A stretch of 14,126 nucleotides of DNA from SHZI01 sp040080965 (lineage in GTDB: Bacteria; Pseudomonadota; Gammaproteobacteria; Steroidobacterales; GCA-2729495): contig JBEBHH010000062.1 in the NCBI GenBank assembly GCA_040080965.1, forward strand, positions 1 through 14,126, read 5' to 3'. The translations under genes were made by a program, and so were the position numbers. This document shows positions 7,279 to 14,126 of this stretch, piece after piece. The notes beneath the pieces were generated by a model. It made no database searches. It was given only the letters and a program-made list of their open reading frames with translations, and had not been told where the DNA came from. Numbering within the stretch: position 1 is the first letter of the stretch; every line of letters begins with the position of its first letter.

Positions 7279-7287
7279 ACTAGGGTC

Positions 7288-8184
7288 ATGGATGTGCGGC
7301 AACTCCGGCATTTCGTACACCTGGCCGAAGCCCTGCACTTCGGGCGGGCCAGCGCGGCAGCCAGCCTCAGCGCCTCGGCCCTGAGCCGCAGCATCCGGCA
7401 GCTGGAGACCGAACTCGGCGCCGTGCTGTTCGACCGGGACAACCGCTCGGTCAGCCTCACCCGCCAGGGCGAGACCTTCCTGGCCTGGTCCCGGGACGTG
7501 CTGACAGGCTGGGACGTGGTGCGGCACACCGTCCAGGAGCAGTCGGGCGACCTGCAGGGCGAGGTCAGCCTGTACTGCTCCGTCACGGCGAGCTACAGCT
7601 TCCTGTTCGAGCTGCTCGGCAAGCTGCGCCGCGACCATCCGCGCATCGAGCTGAAACTGCACACCGGCGACCCGGAGCACGCCATCGCCCGGGTCATGGC
7701 TGGCAGCGAGGACATCGCCATCGGCGCACGGCCGGATGCCCTCCCGGCCGGGCTGGCGTTCAAGCCCATTGCCCGCTCGCGGCTCGTGTTCATCGCCCCG
7801 GCCGGTGAGCCGCAGCTCCGGAACCTCGGACGACGCCGGCCCGATCCGAAGCAGTGGGCCGCGACGCCGATGATCCTTCCGGAGAGCGGCCTCGCCCGGC
7901 AACGCGCTGATCACTGGTTCCGCGACCTCGGCGTGCAGCCGCGCATCTACGCGCAGGTTGCGGGCAACGAGGCCATCGTCAGCATGGTCAGCCTGGGCTT
8001 TGGCGTCGGGGTCGTGCCGGAAATCGTGCTCGAGGCAAGCCCGCTCGCGGACCGGGTGACGATGCTGAGGGTCACGCCCGCGCTGGCCCCTTACGAGGTG
8101 GGGCTGTTCACGCTGGAGAAGAAGCTCCGGAGCCCACTCATCCGGGCGTTCTGGGCGGCGAGGCTGCACCAGCCTGGCGATTAG
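7288..8184 (+). CDS. ilvY: LysR-type activator of ilvC
   Basis: A 298-residue transcription regulator. The N-terminal winged helix-turn-helix (about 1-60) begins MDVRQLRHFVHLAEALHFGRA and closely parallels E. coli IlvY (MDLRDLKTFLHLAESRHFGRS). Other parallels are FDRDNRSVSLTRQGE (47-61), VSLYCSVTASYSFL in the effector domain, and GNEAIVSMVSLGFGVGVVPEIVLE near the C-terminus. In E. coli the protein senses acetolactate or acetohydroxybutyrate and activates ilvC. The same divergent arrangement with ilvC is present here, 103 bases apart. The ATG at 7288 gives the expected N-terminus. No strong ribosome site is seen (AGGGTC only), which fits a low-level regulator. It is convergent with the M13 peptidase gene, 31 bases away, and no clear terminator is visible between them. 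Confidence 0.93.
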   Translation: MDVRQLRHFVHLAEALHFGRASAAASLSASALSRSIRQLETELGAVLFDRDNRSVSLTRQGETFLAWSRDVLTGWDVVRHTVQEQSGDLQGEVSLYCSVTASYSFLFELLGKLRRDHPRIELKLHTGDPEHAIARVMAGSEDIAIGARPDALPAGLAFKPIARSRLVFIAPAGEPQLRNLGRRRPDPKQWAATPMILPESGLARQRADHWFRDLGVQPRIYAQVAGNEAIVSMVSLGFGVGVVPEIVLEASPLADRVTMLRVTPALAPYEVGLFTLEKKLRSPLIRAFWAARLHQPGD

Positions 8185-8215
8185 CCGTTTGCTCCTGGCC
8201 GCGCACCCGGACCAA

Positions 8216-10258
8216 TCACCACACCTTGCACGCCGGCTCCTTCACCATCGGCTGGCCCACCTTGCAGGAGAAGGCGCGGCTGAACTCCCGCATGTTGCTC
8301 AGCACGCCATTGGTACGGTACTTCTCCGGCGCGTGGGCATCAGTGACGGCCCGCATCCGCCTGGCCTCAGGCCGAGTGTTGGCGCACCAGCTCTGCGCGT
8401 AGCCGACAAAGAGCCGCTGCACGGGCGTCAGTCCATCCCTCGACTCCAGTTGCTTGCCGGCAGTTTCCGCCGCCCAGGCCCGGTACGCGAGGATCAGGCC
8501 GCCCAGGTCCGCGACGTTTTCCCCAAGCGTCAGCTTGCCGTTCACTTTCACGTCATCCACGGCGACGAAGGTCGAGTACTGGTCGCTCAGGCAACTGGAC
8601 CGGTTCTCGAATTCCTTCGCGTCGGCCGGCGTCCACCAGTCCCGCAGGTTGCCCCTGGCATCGAACCGGCGGCCCTCGTCGTCGAAGCCGTGCGTAAGCT
8701 CGTGGCCGATCGTGGCACCGGTGTTGCCGTAGTTCGGTGCGTCGTCCATCCGGGGATCAAAGGCCGGCGGCTGCAGCACTCCCGCGGGGAAGTTGATCTC
8801 GTTCATCTGCGGATCGTAGTTGGCGTTGACCGTTGGCGGGCTCAGGTACCACTCACCCCGGACCAGCGGCTTGCCGATCTTGTCCAGCTGGCGCCGCACC
8901 TCGAAAGCCATGGCGCTGGTGGCGTTGCGGTAGAAGTCGTCCGGCGCGATCGTGACCGTCGAGTAGTCACGCCATTTTTCCGGATGGCCGATCTTGTTGG
9001 TAACGGCATTGAGCTTTTCCAGCGCCTGTTTCTTCGTCTCCGGCGACATCCAGTCCAGGCCGTTGATGTCCTCGTCCATGGCCGCCTCGATCTGCCGGAC
9101 CATGCGCAGCGTGCGGTCGCGCGTGTCCGCACTGAAGTATTTCTCCACGTAGACCTCGCCCAGCGCCTCGCCCAGCTGGCGATCCACGCGGTTGACGCAG
9201 CGCTTCCAGCGCGGCTGAAGTTCCTGGGCGCCCATGAGTGTCCGGCTGAAGAAGTCGAAGTCAGCGTTCACGAACGGCGTGCTGAGGTACTGGGATGTCA
9301 GGCGCGCGGTGTGCCAGCGAAGATAGGTCTTCCAGTCCTTCAGGGGAACCGCCGTGAGCTGCCGCTCGAGGACCCGGAAGTACTCCGGGGAGGCGACATT
9401 GAGATCGGCAATGGACCCGATGCCCATCTGCTGGAAGTAGCGCTCCCAGGGCCAGGACGGCATCAGGGCCACCAGCTGGGCCCGGGGCAGCCGGTGGTAG
9501 GTGTTCTCCGGGGTACGCCGGTCAACCCGGGACATGTGCCCCCGGGCCAGCTCGGTCTCCAGGCGCAAAATGGCCTGCGCGCCTTCAGTGGCCGCTGCAG
9601 GCGAGTCACCGAGCAACTGGAGGACGCGCGCGACGTGGGTGACATACTGCGCGCGCAGGGCCGCCGACTTCTCCTCGTCCTTCAGGTAGTAGTCGCGGTC
9701 AGGCAGGCCCAGGCCGCCCTGGTCCACGGACGCAATGGTCTCGGTGGAGTTGCGGACATCCTGCTCGGCCCGCAGTCCGAAGAGCATGGGGTTCAGGACC
9801 AGCAGGTTCCGGTGGCTCTCACCGACGACCGTGGCCAGGTCGGAGACCGAGCCGATGCCAGCGATCGCGGCCAGCTGCTGCGCGAGCGGGGTTGCGCCGC
9901 GCCGGTCAAGGTCAGCTTCCGCCATGCAGGCGCCGTAGTAGTCGCCAATCTTCTGCTGGTTGGGTGTCCGGGACGCGCCTCCGCGGCTCAGGCCCTCGAG
10001 CAGCCCGCGAAGGAGCACCCGGTTGTCATCCTGCATCTTGCCGTAGGTCGTCCAGCTGGACTGGTCCGGCGGTATCGGGTTGTTCCGGATCCAGCCGCCA
10101 CAGGCGTACTGGTAAAAGTCCTCGCAGGGGTCGGCGGTCCGGTCCATGGCGGCCGGATCGAGCGAGGGCGTGTAGGGGAGCTGGGGATCTGCGGCCGGTG
10201 CTGCCCAGGCAGCCGGGAATGCCGCCAGCAGCAGCGAGAAAATGGCGGACCGGGTCAT
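8216..10258 (-). CDS. Exported M13-family zinc metallopeptidase (neprilysin/PepO type)
   Basis: The protein has 680 residues, the usual length for bacterial members that cut small peptides outside the cytoplasm. A signal peptide MTRSAIFSLLLAAFPAAWA is cleaved probably after Ala19. CEDFYQYACGGW at 45-56 is the typical start of the M13 N-terminal domain. The zinc site is HELTH at 519-523 with the third ligand Glu580 in ENVAD (580-584), where Asp584 orients His. NANYD at 478-482 sits at the substrate-binding NAYY-like position. DAHAPEKYRTNG (640-651) carries His642 and Arg648 of the catalytic domain. The chain ends in CKVW, a characteristic terminus. Cysteines in matching positions suggest disulfides in the periplasm. 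The ATG at 10258 has AAGG upstream. Divergent from the UbiD-family gene; no functional link between them is evident. Confidence 0.95.
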   Translation of the reverse strand: MTRSAIFSLLLAAFPAAWAAPAADPQLPYTPSLDPAAMDRTADPCEDFYQYACGGWIRNNPIPPDQSSWTTYGKMQDDNRVLLRGLLEGLSRGGASRTPNQQKIGDYYGACMAEADLDRRGATPLAQQLAAIAGIGSVSDLATVVGESHRNLLVLNPMLFGLRAEQDVRNSTETIASVDQGGLGLPDRDYYLKDEEKSAALRAQYVTHVARVLQLLGDSPAAATEGAQAILRLETELARGHMSRVDRRTPENTYHRLPRAQLVALMPSWPWERYFQQMGIGSIADLNVASPEYFRVLERQLTAVPLKDWKTYLRWHTARLTSQYLSTPFVNADFDFFSRTLMGAQELQPRWKRCVNRVDRQLGEALGEVYVEKYFSADTRDRTLRMVRQIEAAMDEDINGLDWMSPETKKQALEKLNAVTNKIGHPEKWRDYSTVTIAPDDFYRNATSAMAFEVRRQLDKIGKPLVRGEWYLSPPTVNANYDPQMNEINFPAGVLQPPAFDPRMDDAPNYGNTGATIGHELTHGFDDEGRRFDARGNLRDWWTPADAKEFENRSSCLSDQYSTFVAVDDVKVNGKLTLGENVADLGGLILAYRAWAAETAGKQLESRDGLTPVQRLFVGYAQSWCANTRPEARRMRAVTDAHAPEKYRTNGVLSNMREFSRAFSCKVGQPMVKEPACKVW

Positions 10259-10346
10259 GGGGCACCTTTGCAGGGTTCAATCCGGCCGTCAGGATAACCG
10301 GTTAGCGGCTCCGGCAGGCACGCCGGCCTGCGGACACGCCCCGCCG

Positions 10347-10362
10347 GGGGTGCCGGCACCCC
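10347..10362. promoter_or_regulatory. Perfect 16-bp palindrome upstream of the decarboxylase gene
   Basis: GGGGTGCCGGCACCCC is a perfect palindrome ending 12 bases before the TACAAT -10 box, so it overlaps the -35 position. This is a typical place for a dimeric repressor or activator. No regulator gene for the cluster is in the window. Chance is possible in such GC-rich DNA. Confidence 0.45.
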
Positions 10363-10374
10363 TGCCGCGCCCCT

Positions 10375-10380
10375 TACAAT
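10375..10380 (+). promoter_or_regulatory. Candidate -10 box for the decarboxylase group
   Basis: TACAAT matches the sigma-70 -10 consensus at 5 of 6 positions. No consensus -35 lies 17 bases upstream; the 16-bp palindrome is there instead, suggesting an activated or regulated promoter. Transcription from about 10387 would leave a leader of some 28 bases before GTG 10415. The ATG at 10379 overlaps this box and is therefore an unlikely start. Confidence 0.45.
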
Positions 10381-10414
10381 GCCGGTGCATTGCGCTTTGG
10401 CAGGAGACGACCCC

Positions 10415-11824
10415 GTGCACGATTTCAGAGGCCTGGTGAAGATTCTCGAGGAGCGCGGGGAGCTCTACCGCATCAGCCGGCCCGTCGAGCCCAAGTTCGA
10501 GATGCCGGCCGTCATGGAGCAGATCGAGCAGCAGCGCAAGGCTTTCATCTTCGAGAACGTCAAGGGCGCGAAATTTCCCGTGGTCGGCGGCGTGCTCAAC
10601 CGGATGGAGTGCTACGGCTGGGCCCTCGGCAGCAAGCCCGGCGAGCCGTTTACCGCCCAGGACCTCGACATGCGGTTCGAGAAGGCCAAGGCGGCCGGCA
10701 TCGAGCCCCGCGAAGTAAAGAGCGGGCCGGTGAAGGACGTCGTGCGCGCCGGTGCCGACATCAACATGGCGGACCTCCCGGTGCCGACCGTCTTCGAACT
10801 CGACAGTGGCGCCTTCATCACCGCCGCCGTTGGCATCTCGCGGAATCCCCGCACTGGCAAACTCAACGTCGGCGTATACCGCACGCTGATCCTCGGCAGG
10901 AACATCGTGGCGGTGAATGCCAGTTCCCTCTCCGACCTGCGCAAGTTCTACCAGCACGCCGAGAAGACCGGGGAGCCGATGCCCATCGCCCTCGCACTGG
11001 GCGTGGAACCGGCCCTGCAGATGGCGGCGTCCAGCAAGCTGCCGCCGGACGAGTCGGAACTCCTGCTGGCCGGCGCCCTGCAGGGCAAGGCCATCGACAT
11101 GGTGAAGTGCGAGACCAGCGACCTGATGGTGCCCGCCAACGCGGAGATGATCATCGAGGGTCGCGTGGACTTCTCGCGCAAGATCGAGAACACGCTGGGC
11201 GAGTTTGCCGGGCAATACGGACCGGAGACGGCACCGGTGACGGAGATCACGGCCATCACCCACCGCCGTGATGCGATGTTCTATTCCATCCTCGCCGGAA
11301 GGAACCCGGAGCACAACACGCTCGGCGCCATTGCCACCTTCGCCATCCAGCGCGGCCTCGCCGCCGCTCTGCGCAAGCTGCTGCCGGCCATCAAGGATAT
11401 CAACGTGTACCTGAACCCGAGGTTCGGTTCCATGGCCCACATCGTCATTTCCATCGCCAAGCAGAACGATGCCGAACCCATGGCACTGATGGAGGCGGCG
11501 TTCAAGGCGGCAGGCGGCTTCTTCCCCGTCAGCCACATCACGAAGCGCATCGTGGTGGTCGATGACGACGTGAACGTGCACGACCTGGACGACGTGGAGT
11601 GGGCCATCTGGAGCCGCGTCGCCGACGCCACCAAGTTCCGGGTGATCCCCGACGTGGAGAGCTGGGAGCTGGAGCGCTGCGCGAAGGACGGCAAAGGCTC
11701 CCTGCGCCTGGCAGTCGACGCCACGATGGACATGGAAGACCGGGAAAAGCTCAAGCGGCCCGTTATTCCCGGCGCCGACACCGTGAAGCTGGCGGACTAC
11801 CTCAGCAAGAAGACGGCCGCGTGA
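10415..11824 (+). CDS. UbiD-family prenylated-FMN-dependent decarboxylase
   Basis: The protein has 469 residues from the GTG at 10415. This start is preferred because AGGAG at 10402-10406 lies 8 bases before it; the ATG 12 codons upstream has no such site. The family reversibly removes CO2 from aromatic or alpha,beta-unsaturated acids using prenylated FMN made by UbiX. Seen in the sequence: the N-terminal DFRGLVKILEERGEL typical of the family, NPRTGKLNVGVYR at 144-156 (prFMN-binding region and active-site Arg156), VPANAEMIIEG at 239-249, and ENTLGE at 258-263. The last places Glu258 and Glu263 like the Glu pair of the Fdc1 catalytic Arg-Glu-Glu network. The C-terminal half has HRRDAMFYSI and a typical end. 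All expected catalytic residues are present, so it should be active. No ubiX or ubiquinone gene is nearby. The stop overlaps the start of the nitrilase homologue, pointing to a catabolic or biosynthetic role rather than ubiquinone synthesis. Substrate unknown. Confidence 0.9.
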   Translation: MHDFRGLVKILEERGELYRISRPVEPKFEMPAVMEQIEQQRKAFIFENVKGAKFPVVGGVLNRMECYGWALGSKPGEPFTAQDLDMRFEKAKAAGIEPREVKSGPVKDVVRAGADINMADLPVPTVFELDSGAFITAAVGISRNPRTGKLNVGVYRTLILGRNIVAVNASSLSDLRKFYQHAEKTGEPMPIALALGVEPALQMAASSKLPPDESELLLAGALQGKAIDMVKCETSDLMVPANAEMIIEGRVDFSRKIENTLGEFAGQYGPETAPVTEITAITHRRDAMFYSILAGRNPEHNTLGAIATFAIQRGLAAALRKLLPAIKDINVYLNPRFGSMAHIVISIAKQNDAEPMALMEAAFKAAGGFFPVSHITKRIVVVDDDVNVHDLDDVEWAIWSRVADATKFRVIPDVESWELERCAKDGKGSLRLAVDATMDMEDREKLKRPVIPGADTVKLADYLSKKTAA

Positions 11825-12873
11825 TGATCGACCCCTATATCGCCGTTGCGCTCCAGACCACCGTCCGCCACTGCGCGAAGCGCAGCGAGGTCGAGAAGAA
11901 CCTGACCCACATCGGGAACATGGTCGACCTGGTGTGCCACATTTGCTCCCTGGAGCTGCCGGTGCGGTTCATCGCCCTCGGCGAGGGCTGCATCCAGGGC
12001 TTCGCCGACGAGATCCTGCACCTCTCCTCCGCCGAGTACACGGCCAGCATGGCGGCCGAGCTCCCGGGCTGGGAGTCGGAGTTCCTCGGCAACAAGGCGA
12101 AGCAGCACGGCGTGTTCATCCTGGCCCAGCTCAAGGAAAAGCTGCCGGAATACCCCGACCGGTTCTTCAATACGGTCTTCCTGCTCGATCCGCACGGCAA
12201 GATCGTCTACAAGCACCGGAAGAACGTGGTCCTGTTCGTGGAGCACTCCACGACGCCCCACGACGTCTACGACCAGTGGGTGAAAACCCACGGCGACACG
12301 CTCGATGCGTTCTTTCCGGTGGCAAAGACCGAGATCGGCAACATCGGCGGCAGCGTCGGGGTCGAGGGCTCCTTCCCGGAAAGCTACCGTGGCTTCGCGC
12401 TGAATGGCGCCGAAATCCTCTACCGCGCCTCCCTCCCGGAACCCTGGGTCTCCCGCGAGATCTGGGACGTGCAGAATCGTGCCCGGGCCGCGGACAACAC
12501 GGCCTACATGATCGCCCCCAACTGCGGCGCCCTGATCATGCCGGGCAACCCGCCCACCGTGATCGGCGGCGCCCTCGGTGGCAAGTCGATGATCGTGGGG
12601 TACAAGGGCGAGGTGCTGGCCCAGAGCAGCGTGGTGGACGACTGCTACGTCGCCAGCGAGATCAATATCGAGGCGCTTCGCAACTACCGCGAGAACGCCC
12701 GCTTCCAGAACTGGCTGCCCTACCTGCGCACCGAGATCTACCGCAGGATCTACGACCAGGCCATCTGGCCGAAGAACCTGCCGGCGATGGACGACGCGGG
12801 CACGGAGAAGGTCTTCGATGAGTCCGTGAAGGGGCTGATCGCCCGCGGCAGCTTCACTCCCAGATCCCGGTGA
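11824..12873 (+). CDS. Nitrilase-superfamily protein lacking the catalytic cysteine
   Basis: The protein has 349 residues. Carbon-nitrogen hydrolases use a Glu-Lys-Cys triad to cleave nitriles or amides. Here Glu54 lies in ALGEGCIQGF (the usual P-E-x-x-x-x-GY block) and Lys133 in YKHRKNVV. The nucleophile region IGNIGGSVGVEGSFPESYR (171-189) aligns with the usual IG-x-x-x-C-Y/W-D/E-x-x-FPE-x-x-R, and Gly179 (codon GGG, 12358-12360) stands where Cys should be. NGAEIL (194-199) and APNCGALIMPGNPP (231-244) confirm the register. Other Cys residues (17, 38, 41, 56, 234, 274) are at non-catalytic positions. The rest of the fold is intact and without stops, so this is not an obvious pseudogene. The ATG at 11824 overlaps the upstream TGA, implying translational coupling with the decarboxylase. 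It may be a non-hydrolytic enzyme, a partner subunit, or a nitrilase-fold protein with other chemistry. Confidence 0.88.
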   Translation: MIDPYIAVALQTTVRHCAKRSEVEKNLTHIGNMVDLVCHICSLELPVRFIALGEGCIQGFADEILHLSSAEYTASMAAELPGWESEFLGNKAKQHGVFILAQLKEKLPEYPDRFFNTVFLLDPHGKIVYKHRKNVVLFVEHSTTPHDVYDQWVKTHGDTLDAFFPVAKTEIGNIGGSVGVEGSFPESYRGFALNGAEILYRASLPEPWVSREIWDVQNRARAADNTAYMIAPNCGALIMPGNPPTVIGGALGGKSMIVGYKGEVLAQSSVVDDCYVASEINIEALRNYRENARFQNWLPYLRTEIYRRIYDQAIWPKNLPAMDDAGTEKVFDESVKGLIARGSFTPRSR

Positions 12874-12940
12874 AGAATGGGGACAGATTTATTTTCCCCG
12901 AACTTGCAGTTCGGGGAAAATAAATCTGTCCCCATTCTTC
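12872..12940. repeat. Perfect 33-bp inverted repeat (REP-like palindrome)
   Basis: Two perfectly matching 33-base arms (12872-12904 and 12908-12940) flank a 3-base loop TGC. The arms contain GGGGACAGATTTATTTTCC and its complement. From memory, this AT-rich motif recurs as a repetitive extragenic element in many proteobacterial genomes, often with REP-associated tyrosine transposases; no such transposase is in this window. The element starts inside the nitrilase stop codon (TGA 12871-12873) and ends 15 bases before the transporter ATG. Its composition differs sharply from its surroundings. As RNA it would make a very stable stem that could block or attenuate read-through into the transporter gene, but no T-run follows. 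Confidence 0.85.
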
Positions 12941-12955
12941 TCTACCATAGCCCCG

Positions 12956-14126
12956 ATGCACCAGGCACCGCCCCGCTCCGAATTCACCCTTGGCTGGAAA
13001 GTCATACTCGCGTCCATGCTCGGCGTGGCCTGCGGCGCCTCGCCGATTCCGTACAACTCCATCGGCTTCCTGCTCGGGCCGCTGCACGACGAGTTCGGCT
13101 GGTCGTTCCGGGATATCAGCCTGGGCCTGACGATCTGTGGTATCGCTGGCTCGCTGCTCGTGCCCGTGTATGGCTCGCTCAGCGACCGCCTGGGTGTCCG
13201 GCCGGTGGCGCTTTTCTCCCTCCTGGCCTTCGGCATCTCCTTCGCCACCCTGGCCCTGATCCCTGACTCCCTGGTCGGCTACTGGCTGATGTGGCTGGTC
13301 GTCGGCGTCGTGGGCTTCGGCTCGACACCCGTCACCTGGACCCGAGGGATCAACCTCTGGTTCTTTCGCCAGCGCGGACTCGCGCTTGGCATCACGCTCG
13401 TCGGCACCAGCCTGACCGCCATCCTGGTGCCGCCGCTGGCGGCCTACACCGTCCAGAACTTCGGCTGGCGCTCCACCTTTCCCATCCTGGCCCTCCTGCC
13501 GCTGCTGGTAGCGCTGCCCCTCGGGCTGGCGCTATTCCGGGAGCCCCGGGTCGACCAGCGGCCGCCCGAGCTGACCGTCAACGGCAGGCTGCCCGGCCTC
13601 ACGCTCGGCGAAGCCGTCCGCGGCTACCGCTTCTGGCTGATCTGGGCCTCGATCCTCTGCGTGGCCTTCGCCTACGGCGGCGTCTTCGTCCACCTCGCCC
13701 AGATGCTGGTGGGCCAGGGCTTCACGCTGACGGCAGCGGCAGGCATCGTCAGCACGCAGGGACTCGCGATCCTGGCGGGCCGCGTCGGCACCGGCTTCCT
13801 GCTGGACCGCTTCTGGGCGCCGCTGGTCACCCTGCCGCTGCTGAGCGCGCCCGCCATCGCCTGCTGGCTGCTCGCCGGAGACGGCCTCACAGCCGGCTTC
13901 GCCGTGATGTCGGCCGTCATCCTCGGACTGGCAACCGGCGCCGAGACCGACCTGATCGCGTTTCTCGCCGGCCGCTACTTCGGCATGGCCCACTACGGGA
14001 AGATCTACGGGATGCTGTACCTGCCCTTCGGGCTTGCGTCGTCCGTGTCACCGGCCGTGTATGGCTGGGTGCGCGACACCACGGGGAGTTATGACGCCAT
14101 GCTGTACGTGGCGATCGGGTTGTTCG
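12956..14126 (+). CDS. MFS transporter, OFA/monocarboxylate-like, cut by the right edge
   Basis: An open frame runs from ATG 12956 to the window end (390 codons) without a stop. It encodes a polytopic inner-membrane protein of the major facilitator superfamily, which moves small solutes with a proton or by exchange. Seen: a first membrane segment from about residue 15 (VILASMLGVACGASPIPY), the MFS loop motif GSLSDRLGVRP (about 73-83), and many Leu/Ile/Val/Gly-rich helices. AGRVGTGFLLDRF (about 274-286) is the second-half loop repeat, and KIYGMLYLPFGLASSVSP is near the end. Eleven or so of the expected twelve helices appear to be present. It resembles the oxalate-formate antiporter / monocarboxylate group, so an organic-acid substrate is plausible. 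No Shine-Dalgarno sequence is seen; the palindrome ends 15 bases before the start and may have displaced it. It lies in the same direction as the decarboxylase and nitrilase homologue and may supply their substrate (inference). Confidence 0.87.
   Translation, partial: MHQAPPRSEFTLGWKVILASMLGVACGASPIPYNSIGFLLGPLHDEFGWSFRDISLGLTICGIAGSLLVPVYGSLSDRLGVRPVALFSLLAFGISFATLALIPDSLVGYWLMWLVVGVVGFGSTPVTWTRGINLWFFRQRGLALGITLVGTSLTAILVPPLAAYTVQNFGWRSTFPILALLPLLVALPLGLALFREPRVDQRPPELTVNGRLPGLTLGEAVRGYRFWLIWASILCVAFAYGGVFVHLAQMLVGQGFTLTAAAGIVSTQGLAILAGRVGTGFLLDRFWAPLVTLPLLSAPAIACWLLAGDGLTAGFAVMSAVILGLATGAETDLIAFLAGRYFGMAHYGKIYGMLYLPFGLASSVSPAVYGWVRDTTGSYDAMLYVAIGLF

Noticed and set aside
8161..8175. AGGCTG-CAC-CAGCCT hairpin as ilvY terminator
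   Set aside because: The stem is only 6 bp, lies inside the coding sequence and has no T-run directly after it.
8189..10297. A 702-codon open frame on the + strand opposite the M13 peptidase
   Set aside because: It is the antisense of a convincing peptidase with signal peptide, HELTH, ENVAD and CKVW. Its translation is low-complexity with no recognisable domain, as expected from GC-rich codon bias.
10379..10414. ATG at 10379 as start of the UbiD-family gene
   Set aside because: It overlaps the TACAAT box, has no ribosome site, and the extra 12 residues are not family-like; GTG 10415 has AGGAG at 8 bases.
10289..11581. A 430-codon open frame on the - strand opposite the UbiD-family gene
   Set aside because: It is a mirror of a well-supported decarboxylase; the translation is rich in His, Gly and Val with no motif.
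12877..13266. Open frame starting MGTDLFSPN across the palindrome and into the transporter gene
   Set aside because: It reads the inverted repeat and then the transporter sequence out of frame. The same MGTDLFSP / NKSVPI peptides arise from both strands of the palindrome, a known source of false gene calls.

Overview
The window looks like a piece of a high-GC gammaproteobacterial chromosome. The divergent ilvY-ilvC pair, the M13 peptidase of PepO type, the tandem small lipoproteins and a REP-like palindrome all fit that reading. Assignment below class level would be a guess. No tRNA, rRNA, CRISPR array or transposase gene is visible. Gene density is high, and most of the content is central or amino-acid metabolism rather than a mobile island.

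Left part (1-3247): the 3' end of phosphoenolpyruvate carboxylase (ppc), whose signature motif is broken by what looks like one missing G in a run of Gs. It is followed by a class II fructose-bisphosphate aldolase of the CbbA/Calvin-cycle subtype and then a luciferase-like flavin-dependent oxidoreductase of unknown substrate. All three are on the + strand.

Middle part (3248-8215): two overlapping TRL-like small lipoprotein genes run into a convergent gene for a large exported protein with thrombospondin type-3 repeats and a dockerin-like C-terminus. That gene is visibly less GC-rich than its neighbours. Next comes ilvC (class I ketol-acid reductoisomerase), divergent from its LysR-type activator ilvY. 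The 103-base region between them holds an 8-bp inverted repeat, a third half-site and a plausible ilvC promoter.

Right part (8216-14126): a secreted M13 zinc metallopeptidase on the - strand is divergent from a + strand group. This group is a UbiD-family (prenylated-FMN) decarboxylase, a nitrilase-superfamily protein that starts inside the decarboxylase stop codon, and an MFS transporter cut by the window edge. The nitrilase homologue keeps the Glu and Lys of the catalytic triad but has Gly in place of the catalytic Cys. A perfect 33-bp inverted repeat (69 bases in total), AT-rich and REP-like, begins inside its stop codon and separates it from the transporter gene.

The most unusual item is this decarboxylase / cysteine-less nitrilase / transporter group. 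It may be a small pathway for uptake and decarboxylation of an unsaturated or aromatic acid, with the nitrilase fold doing something other than Cys-based amide hydrolysis. That function is inference; the Cys-to-Gly change and the gene overlap are seen directly.
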